Source of the DNA: Gnetum montanum
Taxonomy: Eukaryota > Streptophyta > Gnetopsida > Gnetales > Gnetaceae
Direction of reading: 5' to 3'
Length of the DNA: 63,204 bases
NCBI GenBank assembly: GCA_015680685.1
Contig: MNCI01037504.1
Coordinates: 496,558-559,761, forward strand
The notes under the pieces are model-generated. The model did not search any database. It had not been told where the DNA came from and saw only the letters and a list, made by a program, of their open reading frames with translations. Of this stretch, positions 47,678 to 58,720 are shown piece after piece; position 1 is the first letter of the stretch; each line of letters begins with the position of its first letter. The position numbers and the translations under genes are program-made.

Positions 47678-48755
47678 TGATCAAGAACTTAGAATTAGGG
47701 TTAAATAAGTTCCCCAAATTAAAAATACACCAACCACAAAAATCACACCAAAGTTGCATGGTTCTCCAACTTGGGTAGTCCACACTTAGAGGATATATTC
47801 CTTGCACACCTCCAAATTTTGTTCCTTCAAAAAGTGGTTTGAAGGGCACTCTATCCTATATAAGCTTTAAGCTCTGCACCAGAGTGTTTCATAGTTGCGA
47901 AACCACTCAACCCTGAAAGCTCCCAACAAGTTCAAAATGTGGTTTTAAGGTTCCTACAACCTTTACAAAATTAAGCTTCACTTCAAAGTGTTTTAATGTC
48001 ACAAAACCACTCAATCTCGTAGGATCCTAACAAGCTCAATATGGATGCTTTTTCACAAGAAGCACATCAACCCTATAGGGCCATCAAAGAAAGAGAAAAG
48101 CACAAGGAAAGAATGTAACTAACTTTCCTTTTAATTAAAGCTCAACCCACCATACAACCAAGTAAATTATGATACAATGAAGAAAAAGGATACAATAGCA
48201 TAGAATAGATAATGATTGATCTTGTGTGGATAGTCCTTGCACAATTCCTAAGATTTTGGTATCTTCTTATAGCATTAGAGTTTTTGAAAACTCCTCAAAA
48301 GTCATGCAAGGACTACTAAATAGCTAATATAGATGTCTTTTTCAAAGTTGGGATGTCTACTTAAGATTGGCCTCAATTCAGGAGAGACATCTCATTGGTA
48401 AATGGGATGTCTCTAGGGAGACATCTACTGTGAGATAGAGACATCTACTATTTTTCAAAGGCGTCCCCTCAAATTTTTGGTTTTGTGTTCTAAGGCTTTC
48501 TCCTATCAATTTTCCTTCTTACTAGTCCTTGTAGCATATTCATGTGATTTGTGGCCTTCATTTTCATCCATGCTCATCCATGCTCTCATCTTTCTCATGT
48601 AGTCTTCATGTTCTCATCTCATTGTAGATCTTGTTTCCTTGAGTTCTTAGGTCTTGTTGTGAAGTTCTTGTTCATGTCCTACAAACACATAATCCATAAC
48701 AAACATTCTATGTTCTCCATTTTCTTTAAGGTTTTGACATACAAAAAGGTCAACA
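47678..48755 (-). repeat. 5' LTR of element G
   Basis: 1078 bp, starting TGTTGACC on the minus strand and ending TTCTTGATCA. It pairs with 34687-35736. Confidence 0.8.
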
Positions 48756-50018
48756 ATTGTAACATGGTGCAAGAATGCAATGGGGTTTGAAACATAAAAA
48801 TCATTTTTCTTGATGGACTTCTAACTTTTCTAATACAAGTAGCAATATTATTTTTATATTATTTTATGATTCAACTTTGTTGGACAGGTTTTTAGTAAGG
48901 TAAGTATGTTAACTTATTGGTTTTCATGTTATATTAATTTTGGACTTTAAAAAATCAATAATTTTATATCTAGTACTATTTTGCATGATAACATTTTATT
49001 TTCTTCCTAGGTTAAAATATAGAATTTATGATTTTATAGTCATTTTTGTTTCATAAATGCACTAATTTTCTTTTATTCTTACTTGGACAAGTAGCAAGCA
49101 TGGAAAAAATAAGGAGATTTAGATAACAAAGGAAATATGAAAGATCTCAACTCTACCATACTTGGCAAAAAAAATCATGCATGATGGACAAGTAGGAGGA
49201 CATGTAGCCTCTTCTTTTTCTAATTAAAGGAAAATATGAAATAAAAGAAGTTGAGGATCCAATAAAAGACCTTCCCAAGTTCAAGAGGTGGCATCAGCAA
49301 GTAGGAAGAAAAAGGCTTCTTCTTCTTTTGATTTTTCCTTCCATTCTCCTATTCCATCCTCACCATCTTCTCCATCCTATACTCTTTTGTTCCATGATTG
49401 CTTGAATCCACTTATAGCTCCCTCAAGTTGGCTTGAGTAATTGAAGGGAGAAAAAGCAAAAAGTCTATTACTTCTCTATTTTAGTTGCCATATCTTGCAC
49501 TTTTTTTCCATACTTGTTCTTTCTCCCTTTTTTGCATCTTAATTCCAAGTTGTTGCTACTCCTATAGTTACCTACAAGTTGCTATTATTGCCTAATAGTT
49601 GTTGCTTAGTGTTATTACTTGCAACTTGTTGCTAAATGCTTATTACTAGCTTGTTGTTATTAGTTATTGTGAGATGCTGTTAGTAGTGTTGCTATTTGCT
49701 ACCTTTATCATTACCATGGCCACTCTTAGCTATTAATGATTTTGCTAAGTTTTTCTCTATTATTTTGTTATTTTAATATGTACTTGATATTATGATCTTT
49801 TCAAGTTATTTCATCTTTCTATATTTCTATGTGCAAGCAATTTAATATTTTCAAATTTAATGTTATTTTAGATTATTGGTTACTTTTCTCTTTTACTAAG
49901 ACTTATTCTTGGGCTAGCCAGGCTCATAAGTAAGGTGCCCTAGGTAATATCTTTTGAAATCATGCTTTTTAGGTGTTGTGTATTAGTGTACCTTGTAACC
50001 TAAATTTTCACATCAACA
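48756..50018 (+). repeat. Probable 5' LTR remnant of element H
   Basis: The segment ends ACATCAACA at 50018, directly before a primer-site-like sequence, so at least its right part should be the LTR of H. No second copy is in the window (H is cut by C), so the left border cannot be set. It has short CTATTGTTGCTA-like runs near 49550-49690 and no gene. Confidence 0.4.
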
Positions 50019-51052
50019 CCCCTTTCTAGTGCTAGAAAGAGGGTCATCATTATGGTTTCCCTTAACTAGCTTTTATTCTTTAGTTTTAATTTCCTTTTTG
50101 TTTCTTGCTTTAATTAAAAATCCAAATAAAAAAAGAAAATTACTTTAAAAATATATAGACATCTCCTTTATTATTAACTTAGTTTATGATTTGACCAAGT
50201 AAAATTCTTAGGCCTCAAACTAGAAAAGCAATAAACCAAAACTTTCTAGCTAGTTATTTCCAAGTCATGTTCCTATAAGACCTAGATCAAGGTTCTTACA
50301 TTCTTCAAACATGAAAAACCCTCCTCCCTAACCTTTGGTCAACAACCCATTCAACTTTCAAAACTTCAATCCAATCCTAAAATCTCTTCAACATACTTCC
50401 CCTTTTTTTATCCCTCTTTTAATGATGCTTGTCAACATCTTTAATATTTTGAGACTTTAATAGGCATCCACAACATAATTTGATATGACGTCGCTTGTAG
50501 GTCTTTTTTCACTACGTTTTGAGGAATAAAAACTCAATGGTTTATAATCCTTCCTAATTCATAAATCTTAACCTAAAACAACTTCAAATCCTATTTCCTC
50601 TCTCAATTTGTTAAGCTTACTAATCCCACCATAACTTCTAGTAACTCTACTAGCCTTTGAAAGCTTAGTGGAAAAATAATTAGAAATTATAATTTAAAGT
50701 TCCTCTAACAACTATCATATGTTCCTAGAGAGATGCAACCATAACCAGAACAAATATTAAACTTTTTCTCTCTATTTTTAATCCTTTCTTTATATATGTA
50801 ATCAAATCCAACCCTAATATCACCAACCTGCAAGCAGCCATGTCCAACACGGTCATACTTATACAAATCACTCTTATGAACTCTTTATAGTCCTAATTTA
50901 GAACTCTTGGTCTAAGTCCCCAAACTCTAATATTCCCTAATCCTTTTCAAGCCAATCCTTCAATCCTCAATTTTCTACCAAATATTCAAAGTCAAAGTAC
51001 TTCTTCATTATTCTCAAAACCTTATCCTAAATGATGATTAATCAAAGGCCTT

Positions 51053-52018
51053 TGATGAGATTGGATATCGCATGCACGATATCGTGGCCGTCGTGATATT
51101 GCGTTGTCCCCTGCGATATCGCGTACGTGATATCGCAGTCTGCCACCAAATCTAAAAATAACAGGTGGCACTCCCCTCATTTTCCATCCTAGGCTTAAAG
51201 TAGGGAAACTCTGGCAGTTTGATCACTCCAGAGATAGAATATTCTCCATGTGCCCACAGTAGGAGTCCCCAAGTGAACAGATCTTTATTCGAGAAGCTTT
51301 GTACCTGAACGTAAGTTGTGTACGACAATAAAGAAGAGCTTTGTGGATAAACCTTGCAGTGCATGGAATAGGATTTATTACCTATTATTTATTACATGTT
51401 ATTTATTACCTTCATTAGTGTGGCATGAGTACAACTTGGTTACAAGCATTGACGAATGTGTACGGCTAACCAAGGAATTGGCTACTCATTGCGATTAGTC
51501 TCTCTCTCCCTCAACTCCTAGAATACGGGATAAGTACAACTTGATTACGAGCATCTACGGGTGTGTATGGCTAGTCAAGGAATCAGCTGCTCATCACGTT
51601 TAGGCTAGTTAAGTGCCTCTATACGACCACTTCGAGCACGTGCATTACGTGTGGTGATCCCGGTAACGATTAGCATTTGGTAGCCACAGTTGCATAGTTC
51701 AGGGTGTGTACGGTAAGTGGGAACGGATGCTAACGCTAGTTAATTTAGACTTAGGTCCTTAGTTAGAGTTAGTTAGTTCTCTCAACCCTTCACCCTTTAT
51801 CATAGGAGAAAAAACTAGAAAAGACCATAAAAATCATATACCTCGGACTTACTTAACCATACACCGTGACAACAACAAGTAAGTCTATGAAGACAACGAA
51901 TGATTAACCCCAAGTGTTCCATGGGGTGTTTAGGCATTTAGTCTACGGAGTTTGACCGGATCACGCGTGCTACGCTTGTTTCATATGGTTGAGTGTAGGG
52001 GTACCTCGCCACTCATCA
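51053..52018 (+). repeat. Solo LTR of the A/B/C family inside element H, with GCCTT target duplication
   Basis: 966 bp, starting TGATGAGATTGG and ending CGCCACTCATCA. GCCTT at 51048-51052 recurs at 52019-52023, a perfect 5-bp duplication, and H gag-like sequence continues on both sides. There is no interior, so the element was reduced by LTR-LTR recombination. U3 has a well-preserved palindrome array at 51063-51137, including GCGATATCGCGTACGTGATATC-type text at about 51113. Confidence 0.92.
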
Positions 52019-52829
52019 GCCTTGATCTAACTTATTATCAACACTCCCTTCATATATTCTATCCCTATTCCTAAGAAAACACAAACCTTTAACCTACCTA
52101 AAATTGAGAGTCAGCCTCCACTAAACCAAGTCTTAACCACCCTACAAAAGCTTTCTTATGAAGTGATTGAAGTAAAACACAACAATGTTAAAATAATAAA
52201 TCAACATAATAAGATAAACGAAAACATAGAGTAAGAAAATCTTAGTAAATATTATAGGTTGCATAACATCAAACAACATTTTGAGAAGTCTTGCCCTTAA
52301 TTCCAAGCCTTATACGGGGATATCACATAAGAATTACAAAATAACCAAAAGGAAAAATCCTTGTTGATGGTTCTAGAAATCCCTAGTGAAACTAAAAATG
52401 AACTAACAGAATCCTTTGAGTAAGTCATGATTAATGAACCTACTCCTACAAATGCATGATTCATGAGGATTAGCAACATCATAAAAAACTCTAGTAACTC
52501 GAAGAGAAATACATATGTTCCTCCTAGTAGATGAAACTACAAGAATACATCTCAAAAACAAACACAATTTGGAACTTCATTACAAATTCATAATCGTTCC
52601 AAATAAAACGAACTTGAGTCTAAGAGTAACATGAAAAATTATTATTATAGAAGATTTGAAAATGGTTAAGGCTAACACATGCATGTATGAAGTATTATAA
52701 TTTAAAGAAGCAAAAGAAGCTATACATGGATTGATCAATGAACATAGAGACAAAGGTAAGACTCTTATGAATGAAAAACAAATTTATTTTGTAGATGGAT
52801 CTAGAATCCTTAAAACCCCTATCCTTTAC

Positions 52830-53285
52830 CAATATGCCAAGAAGGATTAACCTCCTTTTCTAACAACTTTATTCATACTAGGAAAGAATGTTCATAATTT
52901 TCTAATGGATTCAAGAGCAACCATAAACATAATGTCTCTTTAGGCATGTAAAACTGTAGAAGCCCAAATGATTTCAAAAATGAGAAGTGTTATCCAACTT
53001 GATGGATTAAATGTTAGTGTATTAGGATCACTTAAAGATATTCAAATTCACCTAAAGAAAAATCCTAATGTCTCATGTGGCATAGACATCTTAGTAGTTG
53101 ACATGAAATCTACTTATGGCATGTTGCTATCACATATCTTTAATTCCCAATTTGGAGGTTTCTTTAGATTAGATTTCTTAGAAATTATTCTTCTAATTAA
53201 AGGAGTATTTGAACATGTAATAATTCCTAGAGAGCCTTTTCATCATCATGTCATCTCAATTCTAGATGAATCTCATGGCGTATGA
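52830..53285 (+). pseudogene. Aspartic protease of element H (broken)
   Basis: LFILGKNVHNFLMDSRATIN at about 52865-52925 holds the retropepsin motif with Gly changed to Arg (DSR for DSG), as in element D. A 105-codon open frame follows (52968-53285: VIQLDGLNVSVLGSLKDIQI, GIDILVVDMKSTYGMLLS), the usual second half of the protease with its GDI-type turn. Confidence 0.65.
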
Positions 53286-53689
53286 ACTAATGAAAGTGTA
53301 AACTTTGTAGAATTCATTGATATTGATTTTGGGAAGTATAACCTAGAAAAAATTTTAGATGCAATGAATGAATCCTTGCCTAACATAAATCCTTATGTGC
53401 ATTCCTATACCACATGCTATTACCAAACTTATAGGAAACTTTCTAGACTTCATTTTAACATAGTATCTTTTCAGCAACATGATAGAAAGACTTTTCTATT
53501 TGGTAATCCTCCCCCAATTATTAAAGATAAGGATATTAGTGAAATCCTCACTATCTAATCCTTAAATGATAATATGATTTATGATGATGATAATACTTAT
53601 ATTTATCAAAGAGCTTTCTTTTCATATTTCAATAACTTGAACTCATAAATACTTAGGATTGATGAAGGCTCATAAAAATAAAGATGTAG

Positions 53690-54030
53690 TGTTGAAATTA
53701 TGTTAATTACCCCTAGGGAAGCTCCAAAACTTAAGGCCATTCATTTTTCAAAAATCATGATGAACAACATGGTAGAATATGAAGCTTTAATCCATGGGCT
53801 AAAATACACTATTTACTTTAACCTTTCAAAGTTAAATATTTATAGTGATTCACAAGTTATTATGAATCAAATCAATAATTTTTATGAAGGTAAGGATCCT
53901 TTAATGAGAGCATAAAAGATATATGTGTGAGAATTATTCAAGGAATTTGATCATATCACATTAGAACATGTCCCTAGGGATGAAAACTACATTCCTAATG
54001 CTTTAGCACAAACTACTTTTGTTTTTGACC
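53690..54030 (+). pseudogene. Plant-type (additional) RNase H of element H, upstream of RT
   Basis: NNMVEYEALIHGLKYTIYF (helix with catalytic Glu), LNIYSDSQVIMNQINNFYEG (catalytic Asp strand) and ITLEHVPRDENYIPNALAQT (terminal Asp region) are typical of cellular-type RNase H in Tat elements. Two stops interrupt it. RT sequence begins only after 54380, so this domain precedes RT. Confidence 0.75.
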
Positions 54031-54569
54031 TTTTGTTTCCTTATGGAGCTTGGAATTCTGAAATCATCATGAGAAAGGCTAATTATTTCTCCATCCTTGA
54101 TCATATTCTATCCTTGCAAGTGTTTAATGATGATCATCAAATTACTCATTTTCTTAGTAGTCAAGGGAAGTTTTATGATCACATTCTTGAAGCCTCACAT
54201 ACTTATTCAAATGATTTAATTCTTTTAGAAAAGCTCAATTTGAAAAAATGGATAAGGAAATTAAAGCACTACAATACAAATTTTAACAAGTATTAGAAAA
54301 AATAAAAATATTTTAGAAAAAAAAGAAAAATCAAGAACACCCTATTCAAATAGACAAACATTTATATGTTAATGAAAAGTGTATGTTGATTACATTACTA
54401 CATGAATTTAATAAATTTTTAGCTTGATCCTATGAATATTTAAATGTTTATAACCCACTTATCATTAGATACACAATACAAGTTAGACTTGAAACTAAAT
54501 CTATTAAATAAAAATTAAGAGCACTCAACCCTAAAATCAAACCCTTAAGGAAAAAGGATATTGATAAAC

Positions 54570-55378
54570 TGATGAGCAGCGAGGTATCCCTAGGCTCAAC
54601 CATACAAATACAAGCATCCACGCACTATCCGGTCGAATTCCAAGGACTAAGTGCTTATGTGCCTTTGTGGAACAAGGATGGGTTGATCAATCATTACCTT
54701 CCCAAGCTTACTTGTATGGCATGATTGTATGGTTAAGTAAACTTGAGGTACATGATTTTTATAGTTTTTATGTTTTTGTGTCCTAGTGCTACAAAGGGAG
54801 GAGAGAGATAACTAAGTAACTAATTTTGATTTAACTACTCAATTATGTTTTAACTAGTCCTAACACTAGCATCTGTTCTCACTTGCTGTACACATCTTGA
54901 ACTAGTGCAACACTACTGGGATTACCAAATGCTAACTGTTACTGGGTTACCAAGCGTTACAAACATGCTCGAAGTGATCGTACTGAGTGTGCTTACTTAG
55001 GAGAGTTGTAGGGTGAGAGAGATAACGTTAATTAACTAAGGAAAGCATTCACTAATAGTAATTAACATTAATTAATCTATTCTGAATGTTGCAAGGTTTA
55101 TCACAAAGTTCATCTTTATTACCATGCACAAGGTTTTCTCAGGTACACAATGCTCAAAGAAAGATTCGTTCACTTTATGACTTCTACTATGGATGCTTAG
55201 AAATAATTCTCTCTCTGGAAAGGGAAAAAGGCAATAGTTTGGGTAAGGGACTAAGACTGACTATGCAAACCAAGTGCACCCACCTCTTATTTATAGGCAA
55301 GGAGGCAGGCCGTGACATTGAATGGAAGGCTCCGATATCGCGTACATGATATCACGGATGTTATATTGCAACTCATCA
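54570..55378 (-). repeat. 3' LTR of element C
   Basis: 809 bp, ends TGATGA/TCATCA. Reads GATGAGCAGCGAGGTATCCC at the left, matching A, B and the solo LTR. U3 has CGATATCGCGTACATGATATC at 55332-55353 and, on the minus strand, TATAAATAA at 55287-55295. The tract TACCCCCACAAC at 55379-55390 is its purine tract on the minus strand. Confidence 0.9.
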
Positions 55379-56122
55379 TACCCCCACAACTAAATGAAAA
55401 CTCATCCTTGAGTTCCTTACAAAATATTGGGAAGGTATGGGATTATTGACTGAATGAGAACTGACAGTGACAGGGAATAATAGACTCAAAGTGCCTGGTG
55501 AACGGATCGACAAACATATTACAACATTGGTGCTGAACACTGTATATAGATGACATCCACACCCTCATCTGATAGCTTGAAGAGAGAGCAAAGAAAATGA
55601 GGTGCATTGTTGTTAACGTCATGATTGCATCATCCATTATTTTATCCATAGCCATGCAACCAAACTTGTTCCCGATGTAAATGCTCTAGCTCTAGTCCAT
55701 CCCGAGTGCTTCCCCCTATTCCAGTCCATAGTTCATGTACTTGCCATTTGCACACAAAACACAGTCACGAATGAGTAAGTATAAGTAAACCATAATGCAG
55801 TTGATACCTTGCCTTTATATAAAGTGCATTGACTGGGTTGTTGTTATGGTAGAAACTAGGTTAGAGGTTTGTCACAGATAACTATCCAAGGTGTAGGGGT
55901 GATACAAGTAGTAGAATGGAAAAATTTGTGACAGGGCCCCCACGACTAAGAGCAAAGATCTGGTAGTAATAGGGTGGAAAATTATAGGGAACAAAAAAAA
56001 TGGGAAAAATAACAACAATGATGCCAATAAAATGGATGTTATGGATGGGGATGAGATGAGAAATTTCTGATTACAAGAAATGTTTAAGGAGAATAATTTA
56101 ACAATTGCATCATAAAGGAATG

Positions 56123-56146
56123 TTAGTGGGTCCTCCCCAAAGCAGG
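56123..56146 (-). other. Conserved 3' noncoding motif (element C)
   Basis: AGTGGGTCCTCCCCAAAGCAG on the plus strand matches the motif in A, B and F. It lies in the 1.9-kb noncoding stretch (55391-57290) between integrase and LTR, which carries no internal palindrome cassette and no ORF2. Confidence 0.6.
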
Positions 56147-57289
56147 CTCATGCCCTTTATGCCCTGACAAACCCATAAACCAAGGTGTCTGTAGGCTCTA
56201 GGAATGACATATGGAAATAATGGTTAAAGACTAACCCATAAGAATTTACTAAAGAATAACAATGTGTTAACCAAAACATAGAGTAATCATAAAACTAGCA
56301 ATGAGGTGGAAAATGGGAAGAAAGATGGAGAGTAGAAAATGGAATGGAATCCCAAGAGCAAGGTTGTGTAAAGTCCTTTGTGTATTTTATGGTTAAGGTG
56401 ACTAAGTAGGACTCATTCCAAATCTAAACTCAAACCAACCACATTTAGTGACCTCACATCAATACACTTGGTCAAACCATCCCCTTGAAGCAACAAGAAT
56501 GCTTTCCCAAAGAGTCACCACCATTCCAAGGAGAGCGAGATGGAGAAGCAGGAAGTAAGAAAGGGCCTTAGTTAGAGGGAACCTTTAGGCATGGGTAACA
56601 TGTTTTTCCAGTGCCATAACTAGTGCTAGTAGCCCAGATTTCTTTATTATGTCTAAGGGGTGTGCTTTGAATTCTCACTTGTCTCTTTTTTTTTTGTGAG
56701 AACCACACCATGCAAAGACTTACTTTTATTTACTCAGCTTGTTGATATTTTATCAATGGTAGAATGGTGAAAACCCCATAAAAAGCATCCAAGCACCTAA
56801 GAGAATAACTAGCACATGTGCATCGAATCCCCTTGAAGTCACACCCTTTTCATCCATTGAGTCCTTCCTCGATTTGAAGAATACCAAGTCACTAATTCAT
56901 TAATAAGTTTATTTAGAAAAAGGGACAGTATAGTTCCAAAACCAAGGGAGACCATAGAGTTGAAAGGAGGAATGGATGGTGTGGACTCATTGCCTATTTT
57001 ATCAAAAAAAAAACCATATCTTAATATCAACATTGAGAATCAAAGGTGAAAACCAAAAATTAGCAATCAACATTATTATGATACAATCCACCATCATGAG
57101 CACTTATTGTATGAGGAATGAGAGTAAATCAAACAAAGAAATAGGAAAACTATGAACGATGGTGTAAAATAAAACCAAAAATAAGTAAATTTGAAAAATG
57201 TGCAAAACAAAAAGGTGTAAAAAATGTGTAAAATAAAAATGTGTAAAAAAATATAAAAAGAGCTTAGGGCTTAGAATGGTTAGCATTGG

Positions 57290-58720
57290 TGGTCGTCTCC
57301 CCCACAACTGAGTTGGAAGGAGGAGATCCGAAATAACGAGTAGGGTTGTCCATCAACAGAGGTAGTATTAGTACTGGCTATTCTAAGCTCATGGAAAGGT
57401 TTGGTTTGTTAGATGTTAATCAACAATTTTTTATTTGGGCTCTCAAGTTTGTAAATCATCATGGCCCCTAAAGGAAAAGTTGCATAAATAATACAAGGTC
57501 CTTCCCACAGCGTTTGAAATTTAGTGTGTTGTGCCATGTGTGTGGGATTCTAGTATAGAACCTTATCTCCTGGTTGATATTTAACTTTCCTAATTTTCAG
57601 GTCATGATGTCATTTATTGAAGGCCTCATGCAATTCGTTAGATGACAGGACGGCTAATCGATTCTCATCTAGCAAGTTAAGGGTCATTAACCTCTCTTTT
57701 TATCCTAGATCAAGGTCAAGGTTGAGATCACAAGCCATAGATAATGTACAGAGTTCAACCTAAATAGGAAGCACTGGTAATTTACCATACACTAACTTAT
57801 AAGGAGAGTAGCCTATAGGGAGTTTCCATGTGGAGAAGTATGCCCAAAGATCATCATCAATTTGGTGCTCCAATCTCACCTATACCTGCTAATAGTTCTT
57901 GTTAATATCTTTGTAATCTCCCTATTCGTGACCTCGGCTTAACCATTTTCTTGAGGGTGGTATCGTGTAGTTAGTTTGTGTTCAATCCCTAAGCATTGCA
58001 TCAGCTTCCAAAACGTTACACTTGTAAAATGTGTACCATTATTAGAAATAAGTGCACGAGGCACGCCAAACCTATTTATGATTTGTTGTTAAATAAATCA
58101 TGCAGCTATAGATGATGTACAATCCTTAACAATAACTACTTCTGCCCATTTTGTAAAGTAGTCAACAGCAACAACGATGTAAGCTTTCCCATTGGACATT
58201 GGTGTAATGGGCCCCATAAAATCAATTCCCCATATGTTGAAGGGTTCTAAATGTTAAATCCATTGTTGTAAACCCTCTATTCTAGCAGTCATTCCCCCAT
58301 CACAACACTCATAATATTGGACGAAATGATGGGCATCCCAAAACAATGTAGGCCAATAATATCCTGCAAGCAGGATTTTAAGGGTTGTTCGTCTCCCAAC
58401 ATAATGACCCCCACAAGGACCCTCATGAGCATCTTGGAGAACTCACAGTTGATTTATATTGGTAATGCACCATCGAACCAAGCCATCAAGGCATACTTTA
58501 TAAAGTTTTCCATTGATCTCCATAAAATACTTGGCTTGGTAAAGGAACTTTTGTTTCTTTTTAGCGTCTAACTCTTATGGTGTTTGTTGTTGAAGGAGAT
58601 AGGTGAGAATACTACTATACCAGTTTGTTTTCGTGGTCGATTGGTTAGTTACTACACCTACAAAGAGGAGTTCATCAAGGAAATGATCAAAAATTGGATA
58701 CTCATCCTCTTTGTTGTCCC
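57290..58720 (-). pseudogene. Integrase of element C (broken)
   Basis: The zinc-binding region HEGPCGGHYVGRRTTLKIL with YYWPTLFWDAHHFV (about 58330-58440) is followed by [19 protein letters not shown] and [18 protein letters not shown] (about 58040) has the second catalytic Asp changed to Asn, and the Glu region reads HPQENG-AE. The C-terminus VKYQPGDKVLY and FQTLWEGPCIIYATFPLGA ends near 57290. Several stops are present. Confidence 0.85.

Larger units (their letters stand above)
34687..48755 (-). mobile_element. Element G: Ty1/copia element with gag but no pol, split by element B
   Basis: Paired LTRs at 34687-35736 and 47678-48755 lie on the minus strand. After the 5' LTR (right side) comes TGGTATCAAAGCCC, the initiator-Met primer site of copia elements. 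A copia gag follows. The 3' LTR (left side) is preceded on the minus strand by ATGGATGAGAT and then TGTTCACC, the usual copia purine tract and LTR start. Removing element B leaves an interior of about 3.3 kb with no protease, integrase or RT. Flanking 5-mers (ATTAA and ATTGT) do not form a convincing duplication. Confidence 0.75.
50019..54569 (+). mobile_element. Element H: Tat-like Ty3/gypsy interior, cut by a solo LTR and by element C
   Basis: AGTGCTAGAAAGAGGG at 50028 resembles the primer site of D. Downstream come a Pro/Ser/Asn/Gln-rich gag remnant (50280-52780, interrupted by the solo LTR), a protease, a plant-type RNase H and the first part of RT. The RT text (SYEYLNVYNPLIIRY; then VRLETKSIK...LRALNPKIKPLRKKDIDKL) stops exactly where the LTR of C starts at 54570. 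The rest of H should lie beyond C, outside the window. Confidence 0.7.

Noticed and set aside
34682-48760. Target duplication for element G
   Set aside because: ATTAA versus ATTGT share only three of five bases, so I do not claim one.
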